A stretch of 56,812 nt of DNA from Actinomycetales bacterium (GTDB lineage Bacteria; Actinomycetota; Actinomycetes; Actinomycetales; Dermatophilaceae): NCBI GenBank assembly GCA_012729695.1, contig JAAYCP010000238.1:1-56812 (forward strand). Reading direction: 5' to 3'. The notes below the pieces were generated by a model, which saw only the letters and a list, made by a program, of their open reading frames with translations, did not search any database and was not told where the DNA came from. A program made the translations under genes and the position numbers. Positions 19,456 to 30,045 of this stretch are shown piece after piece. Numbering within the stretch: the stretch's first letter is position 1; the number at the start of each line of letters is the position of its first letter.

Positions 19456-20589
19456 ATGGCCTGGCCCACGCCAGCCGTTGTCGTCATGTCCGCGCTTCTG
19501 CTCACCGCGCCGCTCGGCGCCGCGACGGCATCGGCTGCTCCGGAGGAGCCAACCGCGCCCTTGACGGAGACGCCGCTCCCTGTCGTCGGAGCGGTGGCGT
19601 CGGAGTCGGGCTCCGGGGGGACGTTGCGGCGCTTCGACCACGTGCTGCACGGTGTGTGGCGCATCGACGGGGGCACGGTCGCCTACTCGTCGGTCCGGCA
19701 CCGGCCCTCGGAGGGTGATGAGCGCAGCCTGACGAGCACCGCCCACAAGATGCGGGCCGGCACCGCGAACCTGACGAGTCCGCCAGGGTTCACCGAGACC
19801 TCGCTGGCGGTCCGCCAGACCGGTGAGCTCTATCCCGTGCTTCTCGACGAGACCACCGAGACCTGCCTGTGCACGAACGTCACGCAGATGGGTCTGAAGG
19901 ACAACGAGGCCGCGAAGATCTCCGACGGCTGGCAGATGGTGTACGCGGTCTTCCCAGAGCTGCCACCAGGGGTGGACACCGTCGACGTCCACCTCGACGG
20001 CTACGGCGGGATCATGCCGGACGTGCCGGTCCGGGAAGAGGCGCTGCCCGAGCCGCAGGTCTCCGCCGAGGAGTGGGTTGCCTCCGGACAGGGCTGGCCC
20101 ACACCACCTCCGGCCGACGTCATCGCCCGGGCCGCCGAGAGCCGCACCCTCGGATCGGTCTGGGTCCTGGCGGAACGATCCGGCGCCGCCGATGGGGCCT
20201 GGGCGCAGCGGGACTCGGGAGAGGTTCGCGAGATCGACCTCGCCGCGGACGTGCTCTTCGAGTTCGACAAGGCAGACGTGACATCCGAGGCGGACTCGGT
20301 CCTCGACCGGATCGCCGCGGAGATCGGCGAGGCCGAGGTGACCTCCGCAACGATCGTCGGACACACCGACGGCCAGGGGACCGAGGCCTACAACCAGCGG
20401 CTCTCCGAGGAGCGCGCGCGGGCCGTCCAGGCGAAGCTGGCCGAACGGCTGCCCGGCATGACCTTCACGGTCGCGGGACGGGGCTGGCACGAGCCGATCG
20501 CGGCGAACGACACCGACGAGGGACGAGCCCTCAACCGACGGGTGACGATCACCCTCGAAGGCGTCGGCGGGACAGGAGACGGCCGATGA
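19456..20589 (+). CDS. secreted OmpA-family C-terminal domain protein
   Basis: signal peptide MAWPTPAVVVMSALLLTAPLGAATASA; OmpA domain ADVLFEFDKADVTSEADSVLDRIA...GHTDGQGTEAYNQRLSEERARAV; start moved to 19456. Confidence 0.88.
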   Translation: MAWPTPAVVVMSALLLTAPLGAATASAAPEEPTAPLTETPLPVVGAVASESGSGGTLRRFDHVLHGVWRIDGGTVAYSSVRHRPSEGDERSLTSTAHKMRAGTANLTSPPGFTETSLAVRQTGELYPVLLDETTETCLCTNVTQMGLKDNEAAKISDGWQMVYAVFPELPPGVDTVDVHLDGYGGIMPDVPVREEALPEPQVSAEEWVASGQGWPTPPPADVIARAAESRTLGSVWVLAERSGAADGAWAQRDSGEVREIDLAADVLFEFDKADVTSEADSVLDRIAAEIGEAEVTSATIVGHTDGQGTEAYNQRLSEERARAVQAKLAERLPGMTFTVAGRGWHEPIAANDTDEGRALNRRVTITLEGVGGTGDGR

Positions 20590-21254
20590 TCCGCCGTCGT
20601 ACGTCTGCGCGCCTCACGCGCTCGCTCGCTGCAGCCGCGGCGGTGGCGATGCTCCTCACCGCCTGCAGTGGTGACCCGGCTCCCGATGCCACGGGGACGC
20701 CCACGGCGCCCGCGACCTCAGAGCAGAGCACCCCGGACGAGCCCGCGACGGCGCCCCTGATCCCCGACGACGTCATCGCCGACCTCGACGCCGCTGTCGA
20801 GTCCGAGAGTGACCCGATCGCGTCGACCGATGCGATGACCGAGGGTCTCCCGCCGGGAGGCACGCTCGAGGTGGTCCAACTCGACCCGACCGAGGCCGGT
20901 GGCTTCGTGCTCCGCGTGCGTATCAGCTGGCCCGAGGACACCCGACTGTCCCCGGACCAGCACCGATCGCTCTCGCTCGATCGCAAGTCCACGTTCGTCG
21001 ACGGGGTCAGGCTGATCGACGCGTCGTCCGAACGGTATGTAGGCCCTACCGTCTACGCACCCAAGGACGAGGAGCAGGTCGACTCCGCAGAGCGGTTCCG
21101 CTGCCTCTGCTCCGACCTGGTCTCGGCCGTGCCCACCAAGGGCCAGATCCTCTCGGCGCTCTTCGGTCCGCTCGGCGGGGACAGCCCGCCCGAGGAGCTG
21201 ACCGTCGAGGTGCCCGGGTTCGAGCCCATCACGGGCGTGCCGGTCGGAGGCTGA
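20586..21254 (+). CDS. putative lipoprotein, related to the N-terminal half of the preceding OmpA protein
   Basis: lipobox AVAMLLTACSG; ATGA overlap with previous gene; shared GGTL... and CLC region (RFRCLCSDL vs ETCLCTNV). Confidence 0.75.
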   Translation: MIRRRTSARLTRSLAAAAAVAMLLTACSGDPAPDATGTPTAPATSEQSTPDEPATAPLIPDDVIADLDAAVESESDPIASTDAMTEGLPPGGTLEVVQLDPTEAGGFVLRVRISWPEDTRLSPDQHRSLSLDRKSTFVDGVRLIDASSERYVGPTVYAPKDEEQVDSAERFRCLCSDLVSAVPTKGQILSALFGPLGGDSPPEELTVEVPGFEPITGVPVGG

Positions 21255-21361
21255 TCGGGGTACGCCGTCCCGGTTTTGCGAGACCGGATGGTTGCGGCTC
21301 CACTGGATCGGTTGAGCAGAGCAGGAACGGGCGGGCCCGGTCTGCGAGGATGGGCGGGCCC

Positions 21362-21377
21362 TTAACCCGTCCGAAAC
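21362..21377 (+). promoter_or_regulatory. candidate GlnR half-site upstream of glnA2
   Basis: TTAAC-ccgtcc-GAAAC fits the published GTNAC-n6-GAAAC spacing. Confidence 0.45.
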
Positions 21378-21399
21378 ATCGCTCTGATTGGATCTGGTC

Positions 21400-22737
21400 A
21401 TGGATCGTCAGCAGGAGTTCGTCCTTCGCACCATCGAGGAGCGCGACATCCGCTTCCTCCGGCTGTGGTTCACCGACGTGGTGGGGACCTTGAAGTCCGT
21501 CGCCATCGCGCCGGCGGAGCTCGAGGGCGCCTTCGCCGAGGGCATCGGCTTCGACGGATCTGTCATCGAGGGATTCGCCCGGGTCTACGAGGCCGACATG
21601 CTCGCCCGGCCCGACCCCTCGACATTCCAGATCCTGCCGTGGCGCGGTGAGAACCCCGGCACGGCCCGTCTGCTCTGCGACATCCTCCTGCCGGACGGCA
21701 CCCCGAGCTTCTCCGACCCCCGCCAGGTGCTCCAGCGCGCGCTGACGAAGGCGTCGGACCTGGGCTTCACCTTCTACACCCACCCGGAGATCGAGTTCTT
21801 CCTCTTCGAGCAGGGGACCAAGCCGGGCCGGAAGCCCAAGCCGGTGGACGAGGCCGGCTACTTCGACCACGTGCCGAAGGGCACCGGACACGACTTCCGT
21901 CGGGCCACGATCACGACGCTGGAGTCGATGGGCATCTCGGTGGAGTTCAGTCACCACGAGGGCGCCCCGGGCCAGAACGAGATCGACCTGCGCTACGCCG
22001 ACGCGCTGACGACCGCGGACAACATCGTCACCTTCCGCACGGTCGTCAAGGAGGTCGCCCTCGAGCAGGGCATCCACGCCTCGTTCATGCCCAAGCCGTT
22101 CGCCAACCACCCGGGGTCGGGGATGCACACCCACATGTCGCTCTTCGAGGGCGACCAGAACGTCTTCTACGAGCCGGGTGCGCCCTACCAGCTCTCCAAG
22201 GTGGGCCGGCAGTTCATCGCCGGGCTGCTCACCCACGGCGCCGAGATCACGGCCGTGACGAACCAGTGGGTCAACTCCTACAAGCGGCTGTGGGGCGGGG
22301 GAGAGGCGCCGGCCTACCTCACCTGGGGGCACAACAACCGCTCCGCCATGGTGCGCGTCCCGATGTACAAGCCCAACAAGGGCCAGAGCAGCCGGGTCGA
22401 GATCCGCAGCATCGACTCGGCCTGCAACCCCTACCTCGCCTTCGCGGTCATCCTCGCGGCCGGTCTCAAGGGCATCGAGGAGGGCTACGAGCTGCCGCCG
22501 GAGACCGAGGACGACGTCTGGAGTCTCACCGACGCCGAGCGGCGGGCCATGGGCATCAGGCCCCTGCCGTCCTCCCTCTACGAGGCCATCCAGGTCATGG
22601 AGGGCAGCGACCTGGTCGCCGAGACGCTCGGCGAGCAGCTGTTCGACTTCTTCCTGCGCAACAAGGCCCAGGAGTGGAACGACTACCGCCAGCAGGTCAC
22701 CCCCTTCGAGCTCAAGCGATACCTGCGCGCCCTCTGA
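21400..22737 (+). CDS. glnA2: type I glutamine synthetase, GlnA2-like
   Basis: MDRQQEFVLRTIEERDIRFLRLWFTDVVGTLKSVAIAPAELEGAFAEGIGFDGS; adjacent to glnE as in mycobacteria. Confidence 0.93.
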   Translation: MDRQQEFVLRTIEERDIRFLRLWFTDVVGTLKSVAIAPAELEGAFAEGIGFDGSVIEGFARVYEADMLARPDPSTFQILPWRGENPGTARLLCDILLPDGTPSFSDPRQVLQRALTKASDLGFTFYTHPEIEFFLFEQGTKPGRKPKPVDEAGYFDHVPKGTGHDFRRATITTLESMGISVEFSHHEGAPGQNEIDLRYADALTTADNIVTFRTVVKEVALEQGIHASFMPKPFANHPGSGMHTHMSLFEGDQNVFYEPGAPYQLSKVGRQFIAGLLTHGAEITAVTNQWVNSYKRLWGGGEAPAYLTWGHNNRSAMVRVPMYKPNKGQSSRVEIRSIDSACNPYLAFAVILAAGLKGIEEGYELPPETEDDVWSLTDAERRAMGIRPLPSSLYEAIQVMEGSDLVAETLGEQLFDFFLRNKAQEWNDYRQQVTPFELKRYLRAL

Positions 22738-22756
22738 GCGGTAGCGAGCGAGTCCG

Positions 22757-25700
22757 ATGACCGAATCCGTTCGCCCGCGCACCGAGAGCCTGCCCGCCGC
22801 CATCGCCCGGCTCGGATTCGACGACCCCAAGCGCGTGCTGGGTCTCCTCTCCGATCCGGCCGTGGCCGACCTCTTCGAGGACAGCGAGCGCATCGAGCCC
22901 GACGGGCTGGCCCAGGCCCTCAGCCGCACGGCCGACCCTGATGACGCCGCTCTCGCCGTCGTCCGCTTCATGGAGGCGGCCGCCCGCGATGACTCCCTGT
23001 ATGCCGCTGTCACCTCCGCCCTCTGCCGGCCGGGGGCGGCACGGGACCGGGTCCTGGGCGTCTTCGGTGCCTCGAGCGCCCTGACCGACCACCTCGTCGC
23101 CCACCCGGAGCACTGGGTGGCGGCCGCCGAGGCCGTCGATCTCGGCCCAGTGGAACGCACGGACCGCCTCGTCGAAGCCGTTCAGGCGGCGATCGACTCA
23201 CGGAACGCCGACTCGACAAGCACTCCATCCAGCAGTGCGGACGCCGCCGGCGGCACCTCGATCGTGGGCGGATCGGCCGTGGGCGCCGCCGGTGACCCGA
23301 TCGACGTCCTGCGCATCGCATACCGGGAGCAGCTGCTGGGCATCGCGGCCCTGGACGTGACCGCGGCGCAGGCGACCGAACGCTTCGAGGTGACCTCCCG
23401 CGCACTCGCCGACCTCGCCGCCGCAGCACTCGAGGCAGCCCTGATCATCGCGCGCTCCGAAGTGGGCGCGGCCGCCGACCAGACCCGTCTGGCCATCATC
23501 GCGATGGGCAAGACCGGAGGTCGTGAGCTCAACTACATCTCCGACGTCGACGTGATCTTCGTGGCCGAGCCCGCGGTGTCGCCGGACGGGACGCTGGTCG
23601 ACGAGGCAACCTCGACAGCCGTGGCCAGCGACCTCGCCACGCGGGTGATGCGGATCTGCTCGACGAAGACCGCCGCCGGCTCGCTGTGGGAGGTCGACCC
23701 GGCCCTGCGCCCCGAGGGCAAGTCCGGGCCGCTCGTGCGCACCGTGGAGTCCCACCGTACGTACTACGAGAAGTGGGCCAAGACCTGGGAGTTCCAGGCG
23801 CTGCTCAAGGCCCGGGCGGTGGCCGGCGATCCCGAGGTGGGCCAGGCATACATCGAGACCATGAGTCCGTTCGTCTGGCAGGCGGCCTCGCGTGAGAACT
23901 TCGTCGACGACGTCCAGGCCATGCGGCGCCGGGTCGAGCAGCACGTGCCCAAGGCGGAGGCTGACCGCCAGCTCAAGCTCGGCCAGGGTGGGCTGCGGGA
24001 TATCGAGTTCTCCGTCCAGCTGCTGCAGCTCGTCCACGGCCGTGCCGACGACACCCTCCGCTCGAGGAACACGCTCGAGGCGCTCGCGGCCCTGTCTGCC
24101 GGCGGCTTCGTCGCGCGCGACGCGGCAGCCAACCTGGCCGAGGCGTACCGCTTCCTTCGGACGCTCGAGCACCGTATTCAGGTGCACCGGCTCCGTCGGA
24201 CTCACGTCCTACCCAGCGCTGAGAAGGACCTGCGACGTCTCGGCCGGGCGCTGGGCTACCGCCAGGCTCCGGCCGAGGAGATCATCCAGGTCTGGCGCGG
24301 CGTGCAGCGGGAGGTGCGCAGGCTGCACGAGCAGATCTTCTACCGCCCCCTCCTTGCGGCGGTCGCGCGACTCACGACGGACGAGACCCGCCTCACTCCC
24401 TCGGCCGCGCGAGAACGACTGACAGCGCTGGGATTCCGTGATCCCGCCGGGGCGTTCCGCCACCTGGAGGCACTGACGGAAGGCTCATCGCGCAGGGCGG
24501 CCCTGCAGCGACAGCTCCTCCCGGTCATGCTCGGCTGGTTCGCGGACGAGGCCGACCCGGACGCCGGGCTGCTCGCCTTCCGCCGGATCTCCGACCAGCT
24601 CGGGTCGACGCCGTGGTACCTGCGGCTCCTGCGCGACGAGGGCCTGGCCGCGGAGCGGTTGGCACACACCCTGGCTCGCTCCCGGTACGCGGCCGATCTG
24701 CTCGAGCAGGCACCCGAGTGCGTCCAGTTCCTCGGCGACCCGAGGGGACTGACGCCCCAGTCCCGCGAGGACATCCTGCGCCGCATGCGGGCCGCCGCCG
24801 GTCGCCGCCCGGACCCTGTCGAGGCGATCACGGCTGCGCGCGGCATCCGTCGCACCGAGCTGTTCCGGATCGCCGTGGCCGACCTCGCCGGCAAGGCCGG
24901 TCTGACCGAGGTCGGGGCAGCCCTCACCGACGTGACCTCAGCGCTCGTCGAGGTGGCCCTGGAGCGGATCACCCAGGCGGTGGCGGACCGCACCGGCGGT
25001 CGGGTGCTCACGAGGCTGCTCGTCGTGGGGATGGGCCGCTTCGGAGGTCGGGAGCAGAGCTACGGCTCCGACGCCGACGTCATGTTCGTGCACGATCCGG
25101 TGCCGGGGGTCGACGCCGGCGCGGCTCAGGAGCAGGCGCTCGAGATCGTCAAGGAGCTCCTCAAGGTGCTCGGTCAGCGCGGGCCTGATCCCGACATCGA
25201 GATCGACCTCGATCTGCGCCCGGAGGGCAAGAACGGCCCGCTCGTGCGGTCCCTGGCCTCCTATGCCGAGTACTACCAGCGGTGGGCCCACCCGTGGGAG
25301 TTCCACGCCCTCGTCCGGGCTGCGGTCGTCGCCGGAGACGAAGACCTGGGCGACCGGTTCCTCACGCTCATCCAGCCGCTGCGCTGGCCCGAAGGCGGCC
25401 TCTCGGCCCAGCAGCTGCGCGAGATCCGCACGCTCAAGGCCCGCATGGAGGCCGAGCGGCTTCCGCGGGGTGCCGACCGCAAGACCCACATCAAGCTCGG
25501 TCACGGAGGTCTGTCCGACGTCGAGTGGGTCGTCCAGCTCACCCAGCTCCAGCAGGCGTACGACCACCCCACCCTGCGCACCACGTCCACCCTCGCGGCG
25601 CTCGATGCCGCGATGGAGGCCGGGCTCATCGATACCGAGCCCGGCACTGACCTGCGCCGGGCCTGGGAGCTGGGCTCGCGCATACGGAATGCGGGGGTGC

Positions 25701-25867
25701 TGTTCCGCGCCCGCCGCATCGACTCGGTCCCCAGCGACGCCCGCGAGGCGGACGGCGTCGCCCGCATCCTCGGGATGCCGCCCGGCTCCGGTGCTGCCCT
25801 GGCCGACATGTACCGGCGGTATGCGCGGCGCGCCCGCCACGCCCACGAGGCGTTGTTCTACGACTGA
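22757..25867 (+). CDS. glnE: bifunctional glutamine synthetase adenylyltransferase/deadenylyltransferase
   Basis: two nucleotidyltransferase halves: MGKTGGRELNYISDVDVIFV and MGRFGGREQSYGSDADVMFVH. Confidence 0.95.
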   Translation: MTESVRPRTESLPAAIARLGFDDPKRVLGLLSDPAVADLFEDSERIEPDGLAQALSRTADPDDAALAVVRFMEAAARDDSLYAAVTSALCRPGAARDRVLGVFGASSALTDHLVAHPEHWVAAAEAVDLGPVERTDRLVEAVQAAIDSRNADSTSTPSSSADAAGGTSIVGGSAVGAAGDPIDVLRIAYREQLLGIAALDVTAAQATERFEVTSRALADLAAAALEAALIIARSEVGAAADQTRLAIIAMGKTGGRELNYISDVDVIFVAEPAVSPDGTLVDEATSTAVASDLATRVMRICSTKTAAGSLWEVDPALRPEGKSGPLVRTVESHRTYYEKWAKTWEFQALLKARAVAGDPEVGQAYIETMSPFVWQAASRENFVDDVQAMRRRVEQHVPKAEADRQLKLGQGGLRDIEFSVQLLQLVHGRADDTLRSRNTLEALAALSAGGFVARDAAANLAEAYRFLRTLEHRIQVHRLRRTHVLPSAEKDLRRLGRALGYRQAPAEEIIQVWRGVQREVRRLHEQIFYRPLLAAVARLTTDETRLTPSAARERLTALGFRDPAGAFRHLEALTEGSSRRAALQRQLLPVMLGWFADEADPDAGLLAFRRISDQLGSTPWYLRLLRDEGLAAERLAHTLARSRYAADLLEQAPECVQFLGDPRGLTPQSREDILRRMRAAAGRRPDPVEAITAARGIRRTELFRIAVADLAGKAGLTEVGAALTDVTSALVEVALERITQAVADRTGGRVLTRLLVVGMGRFGGREQSYGSDADVMFVHDPVPGVDAGAAQEQALEIVKELLKVLGQRGPDPDIEIDLDLRPEGKNGPLVRSLASYAEYYQRWAHPWEFHALVRAAVVAGDEDLGDRFLTLIQPLRWPEGGLSAQQLREIRTLKARMEAERLPRGADRKTHIKLGHGGLSDVEWVVQLTQLQQAYDHPTLRTTSTLAALDAAMEAGLIDTEPGTDLRRAWELGSRIRNAGVLFRARRIDSVPSDAREADGVARILGMPPGSGAALADMYRRYARRARHAHEALFYD

Positions 25868-25970
25868 GGTTGGCTGTGGCGCTCTACGGGTGAGACCGGA
25901 TGCGCCCGGTCACGCGTGTGAGCTGCTGCTCCCTGCGCCGCTTCTGCCGGGTGCTCGCAGCATCCTCGGG

Positions 25971-26081
25971 TGACCGGCTTGTGCCCGCCTGACCGGCTTG
26001 TGCCCCGCGTGACCGGGCAATTTCGCGGTCATCCGTGGGGTAACCCGGTCACTGGATCACAACCCGGTCACTCGTGCGCAA
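25971..26081. repeat. converging arrays of a ~19-bp unit around an AATT-containing dyad
   Basis: TGACCGGCTTGTGCCC x2 (25971, 25990), inverted CCCGGTCACTGGATCACAA / CCCGGTCACTCGTGCGCAA (26044, 26063), centre GACCGggcaatttcgCGGTC (26011-26030). Confidence 0.75.
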
Positions 26082-26185
26082 CCGGGCCAGAGCGCCGTCG
26101 CCACAGGTCCAGCCGACACCGCCCCTCCGACCCCTCTTGAGACGTCGGGACGGTGGATCGCGTCGGCTTCGTAGAATCTTGAGAC

Positions 26186-27523
26186 ATGATGTCCGTCCTC
26201 GATCTGCGCGGTCGCAGCCTCACGCTGCGCGAGCTGCGCGCCGCCCTGCCACGTGCCGAGTTCGACGTGGAGGCGGCCCTGCACCAGGTGCGCCCCATCT
26301 GCGAGGACGTGCGTGACCGGGGTGCCAAGGCGCTGTATGCGGCGGCTGAGCGGTTCGACGGCGTGCGGCCAGAGCGGCTGCGGGTCCCCGCGGAGGTCAT
26401 CGCACGGGCCCTCGAAGGACTGGATCCGCTCGTCCGGGAGGCGCTCGAGGAGTCCATCCGCCGGGCCCGGCTCGTGCACGCCGACCAACGCCGCGAGGAC
26501 ACCACGACCGTGGTCAGCCCCGGCGGCACCGTGACCGAGCGCTGGGTGCCGGTCGATCGCGTCGGCCTCTATGTGCCCGGCGGGCTCGCGGTCTACCCGA
26601 GCAGCGTCGTCATGAACGTCGTCCCCGCCCAGATCGCCGGGGTCGGCAGCCTCGCCGTGGCGAGCCCGCCGCAGCGGGACGCCATCGAGGGCTTCGCCGG
26701 CTGGCCGCACCCGACGATCCTCGCCGCGTGCGCGCTGCTGGGGGTCGACGAGGTGTATGCGATGGGCGGCGCCCAGGCCATCGCCGGCTTCGCCTTCGGG
26801 TTCAGCGACGAGACGGACGGCACGGACTGCGAGCCGGTCTCGCTCGTCACCGGGCCGGGCAACATCTACGTCGCGGCGGCCAAGCGTCTCCTCAAGGGCA
26901 TCATCGGCATCGACGCCGAGGCCGGACCGACCGAGATCGCGATCCTCGCCGACGCCACTGCCGACCCCGACCACGTGGCCGCCGACCTGATCAGCCAGGC
27001 GGAGCACGACCCGATGGCCGCGTCGGTCCTCGTCACCGACAGCGCCGACCTGGCCGCGGCCGTCGAGGAGGCCCTCGCGACCCGGGTCGCCGCCACGAAG
27101 CACCACGAGCGCGTGTCGACCGCCCTGTCGGGTCGGCAGTCCGGAGTCGTCCTCGTCGACGACCTCGAGGCCGGGCTCGACGTGGTCAACGCCTATGCCG
27201 CAGAGCACCTCGAGATCCACACCGAGGATGCCCCCGCGGTGGCCGCCCGGGTCCGCAACGCCGGTGCGATCTTCGTCGGGACCTGGGCGCCGGTCAGCCT
27301 CGGTGACTACTGCGCCGGCTCGAATCACGTTCTCCCGACAGGGGGTTGCGCGTGCCACAGCAGTGGCCTCTCCGTGCAGTCCTTCCTCCGAGGGATCCAC
27401 GTCATCGACTACGACGAGGCGGCCCTGCGCGAGGTCGGGGCCCACGTCGTGACTCTGGCCCGGGCAGAGGACCTGCCCGCCCACGGCGAGGCGGTCACCG
27501 CGCGGCTGCCCGAGCTGGGCTGA
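26186..27523 (+). CDS. hisD: histidinol dehydrogenase
   Basis: [24 protein letters not shown]...[28 protein letters not shown]. Confidence 0.96.
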   Translation: MMSVLDLRGRSLTLRELRAALPRAEFDVEAALHQVRPICEDVRDRGAKALYAAAERFDGVRPERLRVPAEVIARALEGLDPLVREALEESIRRARLVHADQRREDTTTVVSPGGTVTERWVPVDRVGLYVPGGLAVYPSSVVMNVVPAQIAGVGSLAVASPPQRDAIEGFAGWPHPTILAACALLGVDEVYAMGGAQAIAGFAFGFSDETDGTDCEPVSLVTGPGNIYVAAAKRLLKGIIGIDAEAGPTEIAILADATADPDHVAADLISQAEHDPMAASVLVTDSADLAAAVEEALATRVAATKHHERVSTALSGRQSGVVLVDDLEAGLDVVNAYAAEHLEIHTEDAPAVAARVRNAGAIFVGTWAPVSLGDYCAGSNHVLPTGGCACHSSGLSVQSFLRGIHVIDYDEAALREVGAHVVTLARAEDLPAHGEAVTARLPELG

Positions 27524-27617
27524 GCGGTCGGTCGTCACCCTCGCCCGACGTTCCCCACCAGACGGGTGGTGAGACGGGAACCAGGCCGGTCACGGTCCAC
27601 TCGTAGACTCGGGAGCC

Positions 27618-28772
27618 ATGACGTCCGAGAGCTCCGCGCGCTCCCAGGTGGAGGCGCTCCTGCGCCCTGACCTGCGTGGACAGGTGGCGTACGGGGCACC
27701 GCAGCTCGCCGTCCCGATCGCGCTCAACACCAACGAGAACTCGTACCCGGTCCCGGACGTCGTGGTGCAGAGCATCACCGCCGCAGTCCGGGAGGTCGCG
27801 CCGACCCTCAACCGCTACCCCGACCGTGAGTTCACCGAGCTGCGCGAACGGCTCGCCGAGTACCTCTCCAGGTCCGGCACCCCGATCACGGCCGACCAGG
27901 TGTGGGCGGGCAACGGCAGCAACGAGGTCCTCCTCCACCTGCTCCAGGCGTTCGGCGGTCCGGGGAGGATCGCGCTCGGCTTTACCCCCGCATACTCCAT
28001 GCACCCGATCATCACCCGCACCACCGGCACGACCTGGGTCGACGGTATGCGCGGGCTGGCCGGGGCCGAACCGTTCGACCTGACCGCGGAGTCGGCTCGG
28101 GCGCAGGTGCTCGAGCACCGACCTGACGTCGTCTTCCTCTGCTCGCCGAACAACCCGACCGGCACGGCGCTGGGGCTCGACGTGGTCGAGGCCGTGTACG
28201 ACGCAGCACCGGGCACCCTCATCGTGGTGGATGAGGCCTATGCCGAGTTCGCCCGTCCCGGAACGCCGTTCGCCCTGACCCTGCTCGAGGGGCGGCCGCG
28301 GCTGGTCGTGACCCGCACGATGAGCAAGGCCTTCGCCCTGGCCGGCGCCCGGCTCGGCTACCTCGCCGCGGACCCGGCCGTCACCGATGCCCTGCGGCTG
28401 GTCCGGATGCCCTACCACCTCGCCACCCAGACCCAGGCCGTCGCGCTCGCCGCTCTCGCGCACACCGACCTCATGCTCGCCACCGTCGGCGTCATCAAGG
28501 ACCAGCGGGACCGGATCGTCGAGACCCTTCCGCGGCTCGGGCTGCAGCCGGTCGCGAGCGATGCCAACTTCGTGCTCTTCGGGCACCTCCCGGACGCGAG
28601 CGCGACCTGGCGCGAGCTACTCGACCGGGGCGTGCTCCTCAGGGATGTCGGCATCCCGCACTACCTTCGGGTCACAGCGGGGACCCCGGAGGAGACCACC
28701 GGGTTCCTCGATGCCCTCGCAGATGTCGTCCACGACAAGATTTCGTCCACCACAGGGAGTCAGCATGAGTGA
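27618..28772 (+). CDS. hisC: histidinol-phosphate aminotransferase
   Basis: [11 protein letters not shown]...[18 protein letters not shown]; in his operon. Confidence 0.95.
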   Translation: MTSESSARSQVEALLRPDLRGQVAYGAPQLAVPIALNTNENSYPVPDVVVQSITAAVREVAPTLNRYPDREFTELRERLAEYLSRSGTPITADQVWAGNGSNEVLLHLLQAFGGPGRIALGFTPAYSMHPIITRTTGTTWVDGMRGLAGAEPFDLTAESARAQVLEHRPDVVFLCSPNNPTGTALGLDVVEAVYDAAPGTLIVVDEAYAEFARPGTPFALTLLEGRPRLVVTRTMSKAFALAGARLGYLAADPAVTDALRLVRMPYHLATQTQAVALAALAHTDLMLATVGVIKDQRDRIVETLPRLGLQPVASDANFVLFGHLPDASATWRELLDRGVLLRDVGIPHYLRVTAGTPEETTGFLDALADVVHDKISSTTGSQHE

Positions 28773-29403
28773 GTCGGGTCAGGCAGCAAGTGGGGTCGGC
28801 GCGAGTGATCGCACCGCCTCCCTGGAGCGCACCACCTCGGAGAGCTCGGTGCGCGTGAGCGTGAACCTCGACGGGTCCGGCAAGGGCAGCGTGTCGACGG
28901 GGGTCCGCTTCTACGACCACATGCTGCTGTCGCTGGCGAAGCACTCACTCATCGACCTCGACATCCAGGCGACCGGGGACATCGACGTCGACGCACACCA
29001 CACGGTCGAGGACGTCGCGATCCTCCTGGGTGACGCACTCAAGGAGGCCCTCGGCGACAAGCGCGGCATCAGTCGGTTCGGCGACGCGACCGTCCCGCTC
29101 GACGAGGCGCTCGTCCAGGCCGTCGTGGACGTCGCCGGGCGTCCCTATTGCGTGCACACCGGTGAGCCCGCCGGCCAGGAGTACGTCATCATCGGCGGCC
29201 AGTACGTCGGCTCGCTCACCCGACACGTCATCGAGACCCTCGCCTACCACGCCGGCATCGCTCTGCACGTGCGGGTGCTGTCCGGTCGGGACCCGCACCA
29301 CATCGTCGAGGCGCAGTTCAAGGCGATCGCCCGAGCACTGCGCGCCGCGGTGGCACGGGATCCGCGGGTCCAGGGCGTTCCGAGCGCGAAGGGTGTCCTC
29401 TGA
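28765..29403 (+). CDS. hisB: imidazoleglycerol-phosphate dehydratase
   Basis: [44 protein letters not shown]. Confidence 0.95.
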   Translation: MSESGQAASGVGASDRTASLERTTSESSVRVSVNLDGSGKGSVSTGVRFYDHMLLSLAKHSLIDLDIQATGDIDVDAHHTVEDVAILLGDALKEALGDKRGISRFGDATVPLDEALVQAVVDVAGRPYCVHTGEPAGQEYVIIGGQYVGSLTRHVIETLAYHAGIALHVRVLSGRDPHHIVEAQFKAIARALRAAVARDPRVQGVPSAKGVL

Positions 29404-29448
29404 GCGTCGCGTCGCTCGCTGCGAGGCCTCGTCCGTCACAATGGGACC

Positions 29449-30045
29449 GTGACTGTCCACGGCGTCCTTCTCGTCCGGGGCACCCCCGCCGAGATCGAGG
29501 CCTGGGTGCGCCGAGGAGTCGTCGCCGCCCACGTCGTCCCGGTCCAGGGCTGGGTCGGCGTGTGTCCGGCCGAGTCGCAGACCCGCGTGCCTGAGCCGTA
29601 CGACGCCGTCGTCCCTGCCCTCGCGGGCCACCCGCTGCGGCGCAACCAGCGACCGGGCATCGGCTTCTTCGTCACCCGCGACGACTCGGGGGAGCGTGCC
29701 CTCCTCACGCTCCAGGCCGGTCGGGTCCGCGCCCGCACCGAGTGGCTGGCGTGGACGCCCGGGCGAGGGACGCATACCCTCCCGCCGTTGCCCGCCCCGA
29801 GCATCGACGCCCTGGCCGCTGCCGTCGGCCGCCCCGGTGCCAGAGGCCGGATCCTCGAGGCGCTGCGCAGCAAGCGGGCGACCACGCAGGAGTGGCTCAC
29901 CGGGATCATGCTCGCCCTCGAGGTGCCGGCGGTGGACCTCATCCTCGGCCCCCCGCGAGGGGTGCCGGTGACCGAGCCGGAGGAGCAGGCGGTCGAGACC
30001 TTCCTCGCGCTGACCGCCGACGATCTACGTGAGGAGCGCGCATGA
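29449..30045 (+). CDS. conserved hypothetical protein in actinobacterial his operon
   Basis: 199-aa frame coupled to hisH by ATGA overlap; no catalytic motif recognised. Confidence 0.75.
   Translation: MTVHGVLLVRGTPAEIEAWVRRGVVAAHVVPVQGWVGVCPAESQTRVPEPYDAVVPALAGHPLRRNQRPGIGFFVTRDDSGERALLTLQAGRVRARTEWLAWTPGRGTHTLPPLPAPSIDALAAAVGRPGARGRILEALRSKRATTQEWLTGIMLALEVPAVDLILGPPRGVPVTEPEEQAVETFLALTADDLREERA

Noticed and set aside
21229-23160. 643-aa minus-strand ORF opposite glnA2
   Set aside because: Antisense shadow ORF; plus strand is unmistakable GlnA2.
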